Shown here in pieces: positions 53,382-63,754 of a stretch of 64,000 nucleotides of DNA. The stretch lies in the NCBI GenBank assembly GCA_947625015.1, contig CANQMR010000002.1:1-64000 (forward strand), in the 5' to 3' direction. The DNA comes from an uncultured Lachnospiraceae bacterium (lineage in GTDB: Bacteria > Bacillota > Clostridia > Lachnospirales > Lachnospiraceae). The position numbers were made by a program, and so were the translations under genes. The first letter of the stretch is position 1, and each line of letters opens with the position of its first letter. The notes below the pieces were generated by a model that saw only the letters and a list, made by a program, of their open reading frames with translations, did no database searches and was not told the DNA's origin.

Positions 53382-56300
53382 ATGGAAGGACATTTTGACG
53401 AGGCATCGAAGAGGGAAATCGGGCTTTACCATTCCGAATTCGAGCATGACAACTGTGGCATTGGCGCTGTTGTGAATATCAAGGGGCGGAAAAGCCATGA
53501 GACGGTAACCAATGCGCTACAGATTGTGGAACAACTAGAACACAGAGCCGGCAAAGACGCCGAGGGAAAGACCGGAGACGGCGTGGGAATTTTGTTGCAG
53601 ATATCCCACAAGTTTTTCAGCAAAGCGGTCGGCTCCCTTGGCGTTTCTTTGGGCGGTGAGAGAGATTACGGCATCGGCATGTTTTTCTTTCCCCAGGATG
53701 AGTTAAAGAGAAACCAGGCTAAGAAGATGTTTGAGGTTATTGTGGAGAAGGAGGGCATGGAATTTATATGCTGGCGCGAGGTTCCCACAAAGCCGGAAAT
53801 TCTTGGCAAGAAGGCAGTGGATGTGATGCCATATATCATGCAGGCCTTTGTCAGACGGCCGGAGGAAGTGAATAAGGGGCTTGATTTTGACCGGAAGTTA
53901 TATATTGTAAGACGGGTATTTGAACAGTCCAATGATGATTCCTATGTGGTATCGCTGTCTTCCCGTACCATTGTGTATAAGGGTATGTTTTTAGTGCATG
54001 AGCTGCGGGTGTTCTTTGAGGACCTTCATGATGAGGATTATGAGTCGGCCATTGCCCTGGTACACTCCCGCTTTTCCACCAATACGACGCCGAGCTGGCT
54101 TCGTGCCCACCCCTACCGTTATCTGGTACATAACGGCGAGATTAACACAATCCGGGGCAATGCGGATAAGATGCATGCAAGGGAGGAATCCATGGAGTCC
54201 GACCACTTTAAGGGGGAGATGCACAAGCTGACTCCTGTGGTTGACCCGGAGGGCTCTGACTCTGCAAGGCTTGACAATACGCTGGAATTTTTGATGATGA
54301 GCGGCATGCCGCTGCCACTGGCTGTTATGATTACCATTCCGGAGCCATGGGAGAATAACCGGTATATGTCCCAGAAAAAGAAGGATTTCTATCAGTATTA
54401 TGCGACCATGATGGAGCCATGGGACGGCCCGGCTTCTATTCTCTTTACGGATGGGGATATCATGGGCGCGGTTCTTGATAGAAACGGCCTTCGTCCTTCA
54501 CGTTACATGATTACGGATGATGATAACCTGATTCTGTCCTCTGAGGTGGGCGTGTTGGATATTGATCCGGCCCATGTAGTCATTAAGGAGCGGCTGCATC
54601 CGGGTAAGATGCTTTTAGTGGATACGGTGGCAGGCAAATTGATTTCCGATGAAGAATTAAAGGAGCAGTACGCGGGAGCCCAGCCTTATGGTGAATGGCT
54701 GGATTCCAATCTGGTGTACTTAAAGGATTTGAAGATTCCCAACCAGAAGGTGGAAGAACACACGAAGGAAGAGCGGCAGAAGTTACAGCGCGCCTTTGGT
54801 TATACCTATGAGGACTTAAATACCATTCTGCCCATGGCGCAGAACGGCACCGAGGCAATTCAGGCTATGGGAATTGATTCTCCGCTGGCCGTATTGTCCG
54901 ATAAGAAGCAGCCGTTGTTTAATTATTTTAAGCAGCTGTTTGCACAGGTAACCAATCCGCCCATTGATGCGATCCGCGAGGAGGTTGTGACCAGTACCTC
55001 CGTATATCTTGGCGCAGACGCCAATATACTGGAAGAAAAGCCGGAAAATTGCAGAGTGCTTAAGATTTTTGACCCGATTTTAACGAATCTGGACCTGTTA
55101 AAAATCCGCAATATGAAGATGGAGGGCTTAAAGGTAGGAGAGGTGCCCATTACCTATTATAAGAACACTTCCCTGGAAAAAGCCATTGACCGTTTGTTTG
55201 TAGAAGCGGACCGGCTTTACCGGGATGGGGTGAATATCCTGATTATGACAGACCGGGGCGTAGATGAAAACCACGTGGCAATCCCTTCCCTGCTGGCGGT
55301 TTCCGCGATGTCCCAGCATCTGGTACGGACCAAGAAGAAGACATCCATGTCCCTGATTTTAGAGAGCGCGGAACCAAGAAACGTCCATCATTTTGCTACG
55401 CTGCTGGGCTATGGCGCTTCCGCCGTTAATCCGTATCTGGCGCAGGAATCCATACGGGAGCTGATTGAGACGAACCGGCTGGATAAGGACTATTATGCTG
55501 CGGTAAATGATTATAATTCTGCCATTATCCATGGCATTGTGAAGATTGCCTCTAAGATGGGCATTTCCACAATCCAGTCTTACCAGAGCTCGCAGATTTT
55601 TGAGGCTATCGGCATCAATAAGGCAGTGGTGGACCGGTATTTTACCAATACGGTAAGCCGGGTGGAGGGCATTGATATCAAGGATATTGAGAAGCAGGTT
55701 GACGATTTGCATACTGCGGCCTTTGACCCGTTAGGACTTGACATGAATTTATCCTTAGAGTCCAGCGGCAGCCACAAGTATAGAAGCGGCAAGGAGGAAC
55801 ACCTCTATAATCCCCAGACCATTCATCTGTTACAGCAGTCAACCCGGGTGGGGGATTACAATATGTTCAAACAGTACTCCAAGCTGCTCAATGAGGAAAT
55901 GGATGCGGTAAATCTGAGGGGACTTATGGAGTTTAACTATCCGGAAAAAGGCGTTCCGATTGAAGAGGTGGAACCGGCAGACTCCATTGTGAAGCGGTTT
56001 AAGACCGGCGCAATGTCGTATGGTTCTATTTCCAAGGAGGCCCACGAGACATTGGCTATTGCCATGAATATGTTGGGCGGTAAGTCCAATTCCGGCGAAG
56101 GCGGGGAGGACTTAGAGCGGCTGACTGTCGGCGCAGATGGAAAGAACCGCTGCTCCGCCATTAAGCAGGTAGCCTCCGGACGGTTTGGCGTTACCTCCAA
56201 ATACCTGACCAGCGCAAAGGAAATACAGATTAAGATGGCGCAGGGCGCTAAGCCGGGCGAGGGCGGTCATCTGCCGGGCGGAAAGGTATATCCATGGATT

Positions 56301-57926
56301 GCCAAGACCAGACATTCCACGCCGGGCGTAGGCTTAATTTCGCCACCGCCGCACCATGATATCTATTCGATTGAGGACTTAGCCCAGTTAATATATGACT
56401 GTAAAAATGCCAATACCGACGCCAGAATTTCCGTAAAGCTGGTGTCCGAGGCCGGCGTGGGAACGGTTGCAGCTGGCGTGGCAAAAGCGGGCGCACAGGT
56501 CATTTTGGTGTCCGGCTATGACGGAGGAACCGGCGCGGCTCCGGGAACGTCCATCTACAATGCGGGACTTCCATGGGAGTTAGGCCTTGCGGAGACGCAC
56601 CAAACCTTAATTATGAACGATCTTCGTAACAAGGTAATCTTAGAGACAGACGGTAAGCTGATGACCGGCCGGGATGTGGCAATCGCCGCCATGTTAGGGG
56701 CGGAGGAATTCGGCTTTGCAACAGCGCCTCTTGTTACCATGGGCTGCGTTATGATGCGCGTATGTAATTTAGATACCTGTCCTGTGGGCGTGGCTACCCA
56801 GAATCCGGAGCTTCGGAAACGGTTTAAGGGTAAGCCTGAATATGTGGTGAACTTCATGATTTTCATTGCCGAGGAGCTTCGGGAATATATGGCGAAATTA
56901 GGCGTCCGGACAGTGGATGAGTTGGTGGGCCGGACCGACCTGCTAAAGGCGGGACCGGAGGCGGCTAAGCGGAAGGTGGATTTATCTGCAATTTTGAACA
57001 ATCCCTTTGCCGACAGTCCGCAGAATCAGATTGCGTATCATAAGAAGAATGTCTTTGATTTTGAACTGCCGGGGACGGTGGATGAGAAGATATTGATGAA
57101 GACCTTTAAGGACGCCCTCAACAAAAAGCAGAAGAAGAGCGTGGAGATTGACGTAAAGAACACAGACCGTTCTGTGGGCACGATTTTTGGTTCCGAGATC
57201 ACGAAAAAGTATTATAACACATTGGATGAGGACACCTTTACAGTGAAGTGTAACGGTTCCGGCGGACAGAGTTTCGGTGCCTTTATCCCTAAGGGACTGA
57301 CACTTGAATTAGTGGGCGACAGTAACGACTACTTCGGCAAGGGGCTATCCGGCGGTAAGCTGATTGTGTATCCGCCAAGGACGGTTCAGTATAAGCATGA
57401 GGATAACATTATTATCGGCAATGTGGCCCTCTATGGGGCAACCTCCGGAGCGGCTTACATTAACGGCGTGGCAGGAGAGCGTTTTGCGGTCCGCAATTCC
57501 GGTGCAACGGCTGTCTGCGAGGGTGTGGGTGACCATGGCTGCGAATATATGACCGGAGGACGGGTTGTGGTATTAGGCGACACCGGAAAGAACTTTGCTG
57601 CCGGCATGAGCGGCGGTATCGCCTATGTGCTGGATTTAAAAAGCGACCTGTACATGAAGCTGAATAAGGAAATGGTGGCGATTGAGCAGGTGACGGATAA
57701 GTATGATGTGTTAGAGCTTAAGACCATGATTAAGGACCATGTGGCGTACACCAATTCCGAGATTGGCAAGAAGATCCTGGATAACTTTGGGGAGTATCTG
57801 CCTAAGTTTAAGAAGATTATCCCCCATGATTATAAGAAGATGATGAATATGATCGTGCAGATGGAGGAGAAGGGACTTAGCTCCGACCAGGCACAGATTG
57901 AAGCATTTTATGCGGTGAAGCATTAG
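53382..57926 (+). CDS. gltB: Glutamate synthase, large (alpha) subunit
   Basis: 1514 residues, normal full length. A propeptide of about 23 residues precedes the glutaminase nucleophile in EHDNCGIGAVV (Cys24). The central domain and FMN-binding synthase domain follow (PGEGGHLPGGKVYPWIAKTR near 955; GYDGGTGAAPGTSIYNAG near 1045). The 3Fe-4S cysteines are in MRVCNLDTCPVGVATQNPEL near 1126. A C-terminal GXGXG beta-helix domain ends it. Transfers the glutamine amide to 2-oxoglutarate, giving glutamate. Followed by gltD after 18 nt. Confidence 0.97.
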   Translation: MEGHFDEASKREIGLYHSEFEHDNCGIGAVVNIKGRKSHETVTNALQIVEQLEHRAGKDAEGKTGDGVGILLQISHKFFSKAVGSLGVSLGGERDYGIGMFFFPQDELKRNQAKKMFEVIVEKEGMEFICWREVPTKPEILGKKAVDVMPYIMQAFVRRPEEVNKGLDFDRKLYIVRRVFEQSNDDSYVVSLSSRTIVYKGMFLVHELRVFFEDLHDEDYESAIALVHSRFSTNTTPSWLRAHPYRYLVHNGEINTIRGNADKMHAREESMESDHFKGEMHKLTPVVDPEGSDSARLDNTLEFLMMSGMPLPLAVMITIPEPWENNRYMSQKKKDFYQYYATMMEPWDGPASILFTDGDIMGAVLDRNGLRPSRYMITDDDNLILSSEVGVLDIDPAHVVIKERLHPGKMLLVDTVAGKLISDEELKEQYAGAQPYGEWLDSNLVYLKDLKIPNQKVEEHTKEERQKLQRAFGYTYEDLNTILPMAQNGTEAIQAMGIDSPLAVLSDKKQPLFNYFKQLFAQVTNPPIDAIREEVVTSTSVYLGADANILEEKPENCRVLKIFDPILTNLDLLKIRNMKMEGLKVGEVPITYYKNTSLEKAIDRLFVEADRLYRDGVNILIMTDRGVDENHVAIPSLLAVSAMSQHLVRTKKKTSMSLILESAEPRNVHHFATLLGYGASAVNPYLAQESIRELIETNRLDKDYYAAVNDYNSAIIHGIVKIASKMGISTIQSYQSSQIFEAIGINKAVVDRYFTNTVSRVEGIDIKDIEKQVDDLHTAAFDPLGLDMNLSLESSGSHKYRSGKEEHLYNPQTIHLLQQSTRVGDYNMFKQYSKLLNEEMDAVNLRGLMEFNYPEKGVPIEEVEPADSIVKRFKTGAMSYGSISKEAHETLAIAMNMLGGKSNSGEGGEDLERLTVGADGKNRCSAIKQVASGRFGVTSKYLTSAKEIQIKMAQGAKPGEGGHLPGGKVYPWIAKTRHSTPGVGLISPPPHHDIYSIEDLAQLIYDCKNANTDARISVKLVSEAGVGTVAAGVAKAGAQVILVSGYDGGTGAAPGTSIYNAGLPWELGLAETHQTLIMNDLRNKVILETDGKLMTGRDVAIAAMLGAEEFGFATAPLVTMGCVMMRVCNLDTCPVGVATQNPELRKRFKGKPEYVVNFMIFIAEELREYMAKLGVRTVDELVGRTDLLKAGPEAAKRKVDLSAILNNPFADSPQNQIAYHKKNVFDFELPGTVDEKILMKTFKDALNKKQKKSVEIDVKNTDRSVGTIFGSEITKKYYNTLDEDTFTVKCNGSGGQSFGAFIPKGLTLELVGDSNDYFGKGLSGGKLIVYPPRTVQYKHEDNIIIGNVALYGATSGAAYINGVAGERFAVRNSGATAVCEGVGDHGCEYMTGGRVVVLGDTGKNFAAGMSGGIAYVLDLKSDLYMKLNKEMVAIEQVTDKYDVLELKTMIKDHVAYTNSEIGKKILDNFGEYLPKFKKIIPHDYKKMMNMIVQMEEKGLSSDQAQIEAFYAVKH

Positions 57927-57944
57927 GAAAGGAGGAACGAGAAT

Positions 57945-59504
57945 ATGGGAAAGAAGACAGGATTTTTAGAGTATGACAGAGAGAACAGCGTAGAGATTAC
58001 CCCGAAAGAGCGGATTCAGAATTTTAACGAGTTCCATGTTCCCCTTTCCAGGGAGAAACAGCAGATTCAGGCTGCCAGATGTATGGAGTGCGGCGTTCCT
58101 TTCTGCCAGTCCGGCATGATGATTGGCGGCATGGCTTCCGGCTGTCCGCTTAACAACCTGATTCCGGAGTGGAACGACCTTTTGTACCATGGCAACTGGG
58201 AGGAAGCCTATGAGCGGCTTTCCAAGACAAATAATTTTCCGGAATTTACGTCAAGGGTATGCCCCTCCCCCTGCGAGGCGGCGTGTACCTGTAACTTAAA
58301 CGGGGATCCGATCTCCATCAAGGAAAATGAGCGCAGCATCATCGAGACGGCTTACAAGAATGGCTATGTGGTGCCAAAGGCGCCGAGAGTCCGCACCGGC
58401 AAGCGGATTGCGGTAATCGGTTCCGGTCCGTCCGGCTTAGCGGCGGCGGACCAGCTTAACAAGCGGGGACATTCCGTTACCGTATATGAGAGGAGCGACC
58501 GCGTCGGCGGCCTGCTGATGTACGGGATTCCCAATATGAAGCTGGAAAAGCAGATTATTGAGCGGAAGATTGAAATGATGAAGGCAGAGGGAGTGGAGTT
58601 TGTCACCGGCGCCAATGTGGGAGCCACGAAGTCGGCTATGCACCCCATGGTGGCAAAGGAGGACGTGATGGAAGATTACCTTACGAATCCTTCTGAAAAG
58701 GCGGTAAAGGCAGATACCCTCTTAAAGGAGTATGACAGCGTTGTCCTTGCCTGCGGCGCCTCTAATCCGAGAGATATCAAGGCGAAGGGCAGGGATGCAA
58801 AGGGAATCTATTTTGCAGTGGATTTCTTAAAGACGACGACAAAGAGCCTGTTAAATTCCGGCTTTGCCGATAACAGATACATCAGCGCAAAGGGAAAAAA
58901 TGTGCTGGTAATCGGCGGCGGCGATACGGGCAATGACTGTGTGGGCACCTCCATCCGGGAGGGGGCTAAGCGCGTCGTGCAGCTTGAGATGATGCCAAAA
59001 CCCCCGGCAGAGCGGGCGGAGAACAACCCATGGCCGGAGTGGCCGAAGATTCTCAAGACCGATTACGGTCAGGAGGAGGCCATCGCCGTCTTTGGCGAAG
59101 ACCCGCGGATTTATGAGACTACTGTCAAGGAATTTATCAAGGATAAGGACGGCAATGTGGTAAAGGCGAAATGCGTGAAGCTTGACTGGAAGAAGGATGC
59201 AAAGACCGGCAGGATGAATATGTCGGAGATTGCGGGCAGCGAGTATGAGGTTCCCTGCGACATTGTGTTGATTGCCGCCGGGTTCTTAGGCTGTCAGGAA
59301 TATGTGGCAAAGGCATTTGGCGTGGAATTAAACGAGCGCACCAATGTGAAGACGGAGGCTGGTGGCTACGCTACCAATGTGCCGAAGGTGTTCACTGCCG
59401 GAGATATGCGGAGAGGCCAGTCTTTGGTGGTCTGGGCTATCCGGGAGGGAAGAGAGGCCGCAAGAGCGGTGGATACTGCGCTGATGGGGTATTCCAACCT
59501 GTAA
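57945..59504 (+). CDS. gltD: Glutamate synthase, small (beta) subunit
   Basis: 519 residues. N-terminal 4Fe-4S cysteines (CMECGVPFCQSG near 46; CPSPCEAACTCNL near 106), FAD-binding IGSGPSGLAAADQLNKRGHS near 158 and NADPH-binding VIGGGDTGNDCVGTS near 322. The motif ending FTAGDMRRGQSLVVWAI is near 485. It supplies NAD(P)H electrons to GltB. AAAGGAGG precedes ATG 57945; a terminator follows. Confidence 0.97.
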   Translation: MGKKTGFLEYDRENSVEITPKERIQNFNEFHVPLSREKQQIQAARCMECGVPFCQSGMMIGGMASGCPLNNLIPEWNDLLYHGNWEEAYERLSKTNNFPEFTSRVCPSPCEAACTCNLNGDPISIKENERSIIETAYKNGYVVPKAPRVRTGKRIAVIGSGPSGLAAADQLNKRGHSVTVYERSDRVGGLLMYGIPNMKLEKQIIERKIEMMKAEGVEFVTGANVGATKSAMHPMVAKEDVMEDYLTNPSEKAVKADTLLKEYDSVVLACGASNPRDIKAKGRDAKGIYFAVDFLKTTTKSLLNSGFADNRYISAKGKNVLVIGGGDTGNDCVGTSIREGAKRVVQLEMMPKPPAERAENNPWPEWPKILKTDYGQEEAIAVFGEDPRIYETTVKEFIKDKDGNVVKAKCVKLDWKKDAKTGRMNMSEIAGSEYEVPCDIVLIAAGFLGCQEYVAKAFGVELNERTNVKTEAGGYATNVPKVFTAGDMRRGQSLVVWAIREGREAARAVDTALMGYSNL

Positions 59505-59520
59505 GGTATGAAATAGAATG

Positions 59521-59558
59521 AGGGCTTACTGCTAATCCTGGCGGTAGGCCTTTATCTT
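59521..59558 (+). terminator. Terminator of gltBD
   Basis: AGGGCTTACTGC (59521-59532) pairs imperfectly with GCGGTAGGCCT (59541-59551), followed by TTATCTTT. Confidence 0.65.
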
Positions 59559-59889
59559 TGTGAAATATGTTTGTATTTATTTGCAGGGGTTTTATTTTGT
59601 GGAAAAATGTGGTATATTACTGTCAATAAAAGTTTTGCTGGTTAATATTTTTACATTAGGGAATGATAAAAATGGTTGTAAATATGGAAAATGACCTGGT
59701 ACTTTTTCAATGTCGGTATATGAAAAGCCCAAAGATGTAAAAAGATTCGCAATTACTAATAGCGAAATGAGGAAACCGTACAAAATTGCGAGAGGGAATA
59801 CTTGTCCCCAATACGGGAAAGTATTGTGAACAAAAGATTACAAGACTGGGTATGGGCGGTCATCACATGTTGATTGGTGGTTGAATAAG
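59559..59889 (+). other. AT-rich gap with a possible 39-codon ORF
   Basis: No confident gene. A short frame at 59710-59829 (MSVYEKPKDVKRF and onward, with RGNTCPQYGKVL before TGA) is in phase with the following gene. After its stop the frame continues with coding-like residues (TKDYKTGYGRSSHVDWW) into that gene. It could be the remnant tail of an upstream gene, perhaps of toxin type, or chance. Confidence 0.3.
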
Positions 59890-60486
59890 ATGGAGAAATT
59901 TTTTTCGTTTCCAGAAACAGGAAAATTACAGGTGGAACGGGTTTTTTTAGATGCAGGATACCCGATTCTTTTTACCTGCATTAATGAACAAAACGAACTA
60001 TTTTTATGTGTATGTTGTCAATCCAACATCCATGGTAAAAAATGGTTGTTGGTCCAGACTGAACCGGAAATGATTATTAATATGTTAGAGGATAAGATTA
60101 CGATAAGGGATGCATTTATACACTCTAGCGACAGGAAATTTACAATTTTTCAAAATGAACAGTTGTCAATACAAAGTAATTTGGATGAGGATTGGGATGC
60201 AGTAAACAGTATTGCATTACCTGATGCAGGAGAATATATGGAAGCAGAAGAGGAGGAATTTGCAGAAGATATATCATATTATAAGTCCCGGATTAGATTG
60301 GGAATGTATGCAAAGATATTAACTATAGCATTAGCTAACACAGCTTGGTCTGTTAATGTTAAAATTTCACAATATGAATCATTTGAAACAGAATATGAGA
60401 CAAATTTGTTGAATAAAAATGTATCTTGTTTGATGGGTAAACACACAGAAATATATGATAATAGTTTGCAGTGGTATGCAGCATAG
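59890..60486 (+). CDS. DUF6575-like protein paired with a SecB-like protein
   Basis: 198 residues, acidic, no signal peptide or membrane helix. The pattern LQVERVFLDAGYPILFTCIN, then QNELFLCVCC, DKITIRDAFI and SIALPDAGEYMEAEEEEF, recalls proteins labelled DUF6575. That is from memory and unchecked. The function is unknown. It sits 13 nt before the SecB-like gene, and both are clearly more AT-rich than gltD upstream, suggesting a transferred cassette. ATG 59890 is 9 nt after GGTGG; TTG 59881 is an alternative. Confidence 0.6.
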   Translation: MEKFFSFPETGKLQVERVFLDAGYPILFTCINEQNELFLCVCCQSNIHGKKWLLVQTEPEMIINMLEDKITIRDAFIHSSDRKFTIFQNEQLSIQSNLDEDWDAVNSIALPDAGEYMEAEEEEFAEDISYYKSRIRLGMYAKILTIALANTAWSVNVKISQYESFETEYETNLLNKNVSCLMGKHTEIYDNSLQWYAA

Positions 60487-60499
60487 AGGATAGGGAAAT

Positions 60500-60901
60500 A
60501 TGGATGATAAATATTTAAGCGCATTAGTGTTAGATCATGTGGTTTTTGACTGTATTGAATTTCAAAGAAAAGGCTTTCAAAACAATGCTGAGGCAAAGTT
60601 TAACTTACAGATTAAAGCCGGCAGGAATGAAAATTCCAATGATTATAAAGTGACATTGATACTAGATGGAGAGAAGACAAAAGAATATACTTTGAAAATT
60701 AGTGTATCCGGGTATTTTCATATTGAAGAAGATAAAATGGCAGCTAGTGTCAGGGAAGATAATTTAATTAACAATAATGCGGTGGCAATATTGATGCCTT
60801 ATTTGAGAAGTGAATTATCTTTGCTAACCGCACAACCGGAAACAGATTGTGTAGTTATGCCGGTTTTTAATGTGAATGCAATGCTGTCAGATGAAAAATA
60901 G
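60500..60901 (+). CDS. SecB-like protein
   Basis: 133 residues. The C-terminal NNAVAILMPYLRSELSLLTA and PVFNVNAML match the end of the SecB fold, where a helix-forming F/Y-x-R-x-x-I stretch is followed by a Pro-rich strand. The N-terminal half has alternating strands (KVTLILDGE, YTLKISVSGYFHIEED). SecB-like proteins in Gram-positives and mycobacteria usually serve as dedicated chaperones of partner proteins such as antitoxins, rather than in general export. Here the partner would be the adjacent 198-residue protein. Short spacing (13 nt) indicates one transcript. Confidence 0.65.
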   Translation: MDDKYLSALVLDHVVFDCIEFQRKGFQNNAEAKFNLQIKAGRNENSNDYKVTLILDGEKTKEYTLKISVSGYFHIEEDKMAASVREDNLINNNAVAILMPYLRSELSLLTAQPETDCVVMPVFNVNAMLSDEK

Positions 60902-60934
60902 TGGTGTACCGGCTGGGAGAAAGGTAGAAACAAT

Positions 60935-62851
60935 ATGTTAAATATATTTTGTATAGGTGTTGCCATATTAATCATATTAGGCGTAGCCTTGCTGTATCAT
61001 GTATGGATTAAGGTAACGCCGGAAGAGGGCTGGGCGTCTGCTATTATGACCATTCTGGTACTCATTTATATAGCAGGTTTGATTGGCGACACCCGTTATG
61101 GCCTTTATGTGATATATATAGGGGCAGTTATTGGGGCGCTGGCTGGAATTGTGGCTTTGTTTCGCAAGCAGGAGCATTCCCTGAAAACGGTATTTACTCC
61201 CGGAATCCTTATGATGTTTGGCATAACGGCGGTGGGAGCGGTTGCCTTTAAGGGTATGCATATCTGTAATTGGGACGAGCTGTATCAGTGGGGAAAGGCC
61301 GCTAATTATATGATGGAATACAATCAGTTTCCAAACAGCAGTGCATTTTCAGGTGAAGCGATACTCTTATCTAACACTACATTTTTTCATTATTTTATTT
61401 CAAAAATCAGTGCGGCAGCTATAGGGGAGATTACGGAAAGCAATTATTATGTGTCTAATCTGCTCCTTTGGTTCAGTGCGCTGATTCTTCCTTTTTCCGG
61501 GGCAGGCTGGAAGGATTGGAAGCGTGTCTGGGGATTTGGATTTTTTCATTTTATGTTGACGGCAGTCATATTTGTGCAGCCATATTACAATATTTATACT
61601 GATCAGGCTGCCGCTTACTGGACAGGTGGACTGATTGCCTGGTTTTTGTTTGAAAAATGTAACAGACGCAATGCTTATATATTGCCGTTGGTGTTGTTAA
61701 ATGTGGGAATGATGAAGAATATGGTTGGCCCATTGTTTGCTATAGTGGCAATTATTGCTGTTGTTATTGTGAGCTATTCAAGGCATCGGGAGCGAGGAAA
61801 TAAAATAATTTCCAGAAACTGGGGAAAAATAATTTTTTCCAAAAAAGGATTGTTTGGGATTTCAGTGGTTTTGTCACCAGTAGTATTTATTGGAATATGG
61901 TCGCTTGTTATCAATAAAAATGGGTTGTTTCGTTTTAATGCGGGGGTGAATGCAACAGAAAGCAAAGATCGTCTGTTGTTGACGATAAAGGCCATGATTA
62001 AATGGATCCTGCGGTCGGTTACATTACATGAAGATAGGCTTTATCTCTCATATGGTGCATTTATTCTGATTACTATTGGTCTGGTATGCATTATCTATCC
62101 TCTGGTTATGGATAGAACGGAGTTTACTCATTATAAGCGTTTAATGTATATTTATATTGCTGGATTTGCCGGGTATTTTCTGATAATGTTATTTGCATAT
62201 ATGACTGTTTTCGGATATGAAGACAGCATTCGTGCCATGTCGCTGAACCGATATTATTCAGATTATATGATGTTGGGAAGCGTGCCGCTTACCGTTCCGC
62301 TGTTTTGTCATTCGGATATGGATATAAAACCATATGTAAATATCTTAAAGAAAGGATTTGTTCTTGTTTCATTGCTCTGTATTTTGTATTCCAGCAGTGA
62401 TTATCTTCTGGAAAATCTTATCCATGCATATGCCATGGATACATCGGTTTACTCAAAAAGAGAAAAATTGATTGGTTATACAGATAAAATAAAGGATATT
62501 ACTGGTGAAAAGGGTAAGATATATTTCGTTGACCAGAAACATACGGGAATATATACACTGGTTGCGGATTATGAGATGGGGGATCAGCTTTCCCGGACAG
62601 GAATGTGTTTTCACTTTAGAAAAGATGCAAAAGAGGCAATATTGGGAATGACTGATTATCCCATAGACAATCTGCCGGCGGTGTTGGCAACGCAGGGATA
62701 CGAATATCTGTGGGTTTATAACACTGATGATTATTTTAATGATAGCATGGAAGTATTGTTTGGATTGGAAGAGATTAAGGCTGGCAATTTCTATAAAGTA
62801 GTGACTGCGGATAATAGTGTGAAACTGGAATTTATGGAGAGAATAAAATAA
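60935..62851 (+). CDS. Polytopic membrane protein, GT-C glycosyltransferase-like
   Basis: 638 residues with about 11-12 transmembrane helices and a C-terminal soluble domain (about 500-638). After the third or fourth helix, ICNWDELYQWGKAANYM holds an acidic D-E pair in an outer loop, as in GT-C enzymes that use lipid-linked sugars. The next loop has FSGEAILLSNTTFFHYF. The C-terminal DYEMGDQLSRTGMCFHF part resembles the extracytoplasmic domain of such enzymes. It is followed by two GT2 genes, so it is likely part of another surface-glycan locus running off the right edge. AAGGTAG precedes ATG 60935. Confidence 0.7.
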   Translation: MLNIFCIGVAILIILGVALLYHVWIKVTPEEGWASAIMTILVLIYIAGLIGDTRYGLYVIYIGAVIGALAGIVALFRKQEHSLKTVFTPGILMMFGITAVGAVAFKGMHICNWDELYQWGKAANYMMEYNQFPNSSAFSGEAILLSNTTFFHYFISKISAAAIGEITESNYYVSNLLLWFSALILPFSGAGWKDWKRVWGFGFFHFMLTAVIFVQPYYNIYTDQAAAYWTGGLIAWFLFEKCNRRNAYILPLVLLNVGMMKNMVGPLFAIVAIIAVVIVSYSRHRERGNKIISRNWGKIIFSKKGLFGISVVLSPVVFIGIWSLVINKNGLFRFNAGVNATESKDRLLLTIKAMIKWILRSVTLHEDRLYLSYGAFILITIGLVCIIYPLVMDRTEFTHYKRLMYIYIAGFAGYFLIMLFAYMTVFGYEDSIRAMSLNRYYSDYMMLGSVPLTVPLFCHSDMDIKPYVNILKKGFVLVSLLCILYSSSDYLLENLIHAYAMDTSVYSKREKLIGYTDKIKDITGEKGKIYFVDQKHTGIYTLVADYEMGDQLSRTGMCFHFRKDAKEAILGMTDYPIDNLPAVLATQGYEYLWVYNTDDYFNDSMEVLFGLEEIKAGNFYKVVTADNSVKLEFMERIK

Positions 62852-62854
62852 AAC

Positions 62855-63745
62855 ATGGAATTGGTTAACGTTTTGGTGTCCACCTATAATGGAGAGAAAT
62901 ATATAAGGGAACAATTAGACAGTATACTGGGGCAGACTTATGGAAATATAGCGGTTTATGTCAGAGATGACGGCTCGAGCGATGGGACTGTGGCAATTCT
63001 TAAAGAATATGAGAAAAAAGAGGGAATACACCTGGTTGTCGGTTCCAATGCCGGTTTTGGCAGCAGCTTTATGCAGTTGTTACAACTTGCTGAAGTGGGA
63101 GATTATTGGGCCTTTTGCGATCAGGATGATATTTGGGATAATCATAAGCTGGAAAAGGCGGTTGCTGCGTTGAGAACCCTGCCGGAAAAAGAGCCTAATA
63201 TGTATTTCCATAATTTTTCCCTGGCGGATGAACATATGGAGATTACAGGAACTTATCGAAACCGGATTTCTCAGTATTCTTTCCAGATGGCGATAACGGA
63301 GTGCTTGCATATGGGGTTTGCTACGGTTGTCAATAGAAATCTGCGGGAAATGATGTTAAAGGGAGATGTAATGACACTGCCTTCCCATGACTGGTGGGCA
63401 GAACTGATTGTCATGGAGTTTGGCCACGTATATACGGACGATTATATCGGCGCTGCGCACAGGAGACTGGATACCAGCTTATCTAATAACGGTCTAGGAA
63501 GCAGAATAAAATGGTTCTTTGGAGCCTTAAAGGGAAAATCTGAGATAGATGAACTTTCCAGACAGTTCCTTCAGGCGTTTGGAGAGGAAATGAAACCGGC
63601 AGACAGGAAAATTCTTGAATGGTTTGTGACAAAGCATTACAATCCCGTAAAAGCGTTAAAAAAGGCATTTTATATCAGGAGATGGAGAACCAGCATGGCT
63701 TCTGAACTCGTGGTGCGGTGCTTGATGCTGGCGGGAAAGATATAG
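62855..63745 (+). CDS. Family 2 glycosyltransferase, rhamnosyltransferase-like
   Basis: 296 residues. VNVLVSTYNGEKYIREQLDS at the start, VRDDGSSDGT near 36 and the metal site AFCDQDDIWDNHKLEKA near 88. This is the arrangement of rhamnan/capsule GT2 enzymes that often use dTDP-rhamnose, the product of RmlABCD in this window. It starts 3 nt after the membrane protein stop. About 60% alike by eye in its first 50 residues to the next GT2. Confidence 0.9.
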   Translation: MELVNVLVSTYNGEKYIREQLDSILGQTYGNIAVYVRDDGSSDGTVAILKEYEKKEGIHLVVGSNAGFGSSFMQLLQLAEVGDYWAFCDQDDIWDNHKLEKAVAALRTLPEKEPNMYFHNFSLADEHMEITGTYRNRISQYSFQMAITECLHMGFATVVNRNLREMMLKGDVMTLPSHDWWAELIVMEFGHVYTDDYIGAAHRRLDTSLSNNGLGSRIKWFFGALKGKSEIDELSRQFLQAFGEEMKPADRKILEWFVTKHYNPVKALKKAFYIRRWRTSMASELVVRCLMLAGKI

Positions 63746-63754
63746 GAGAATACA

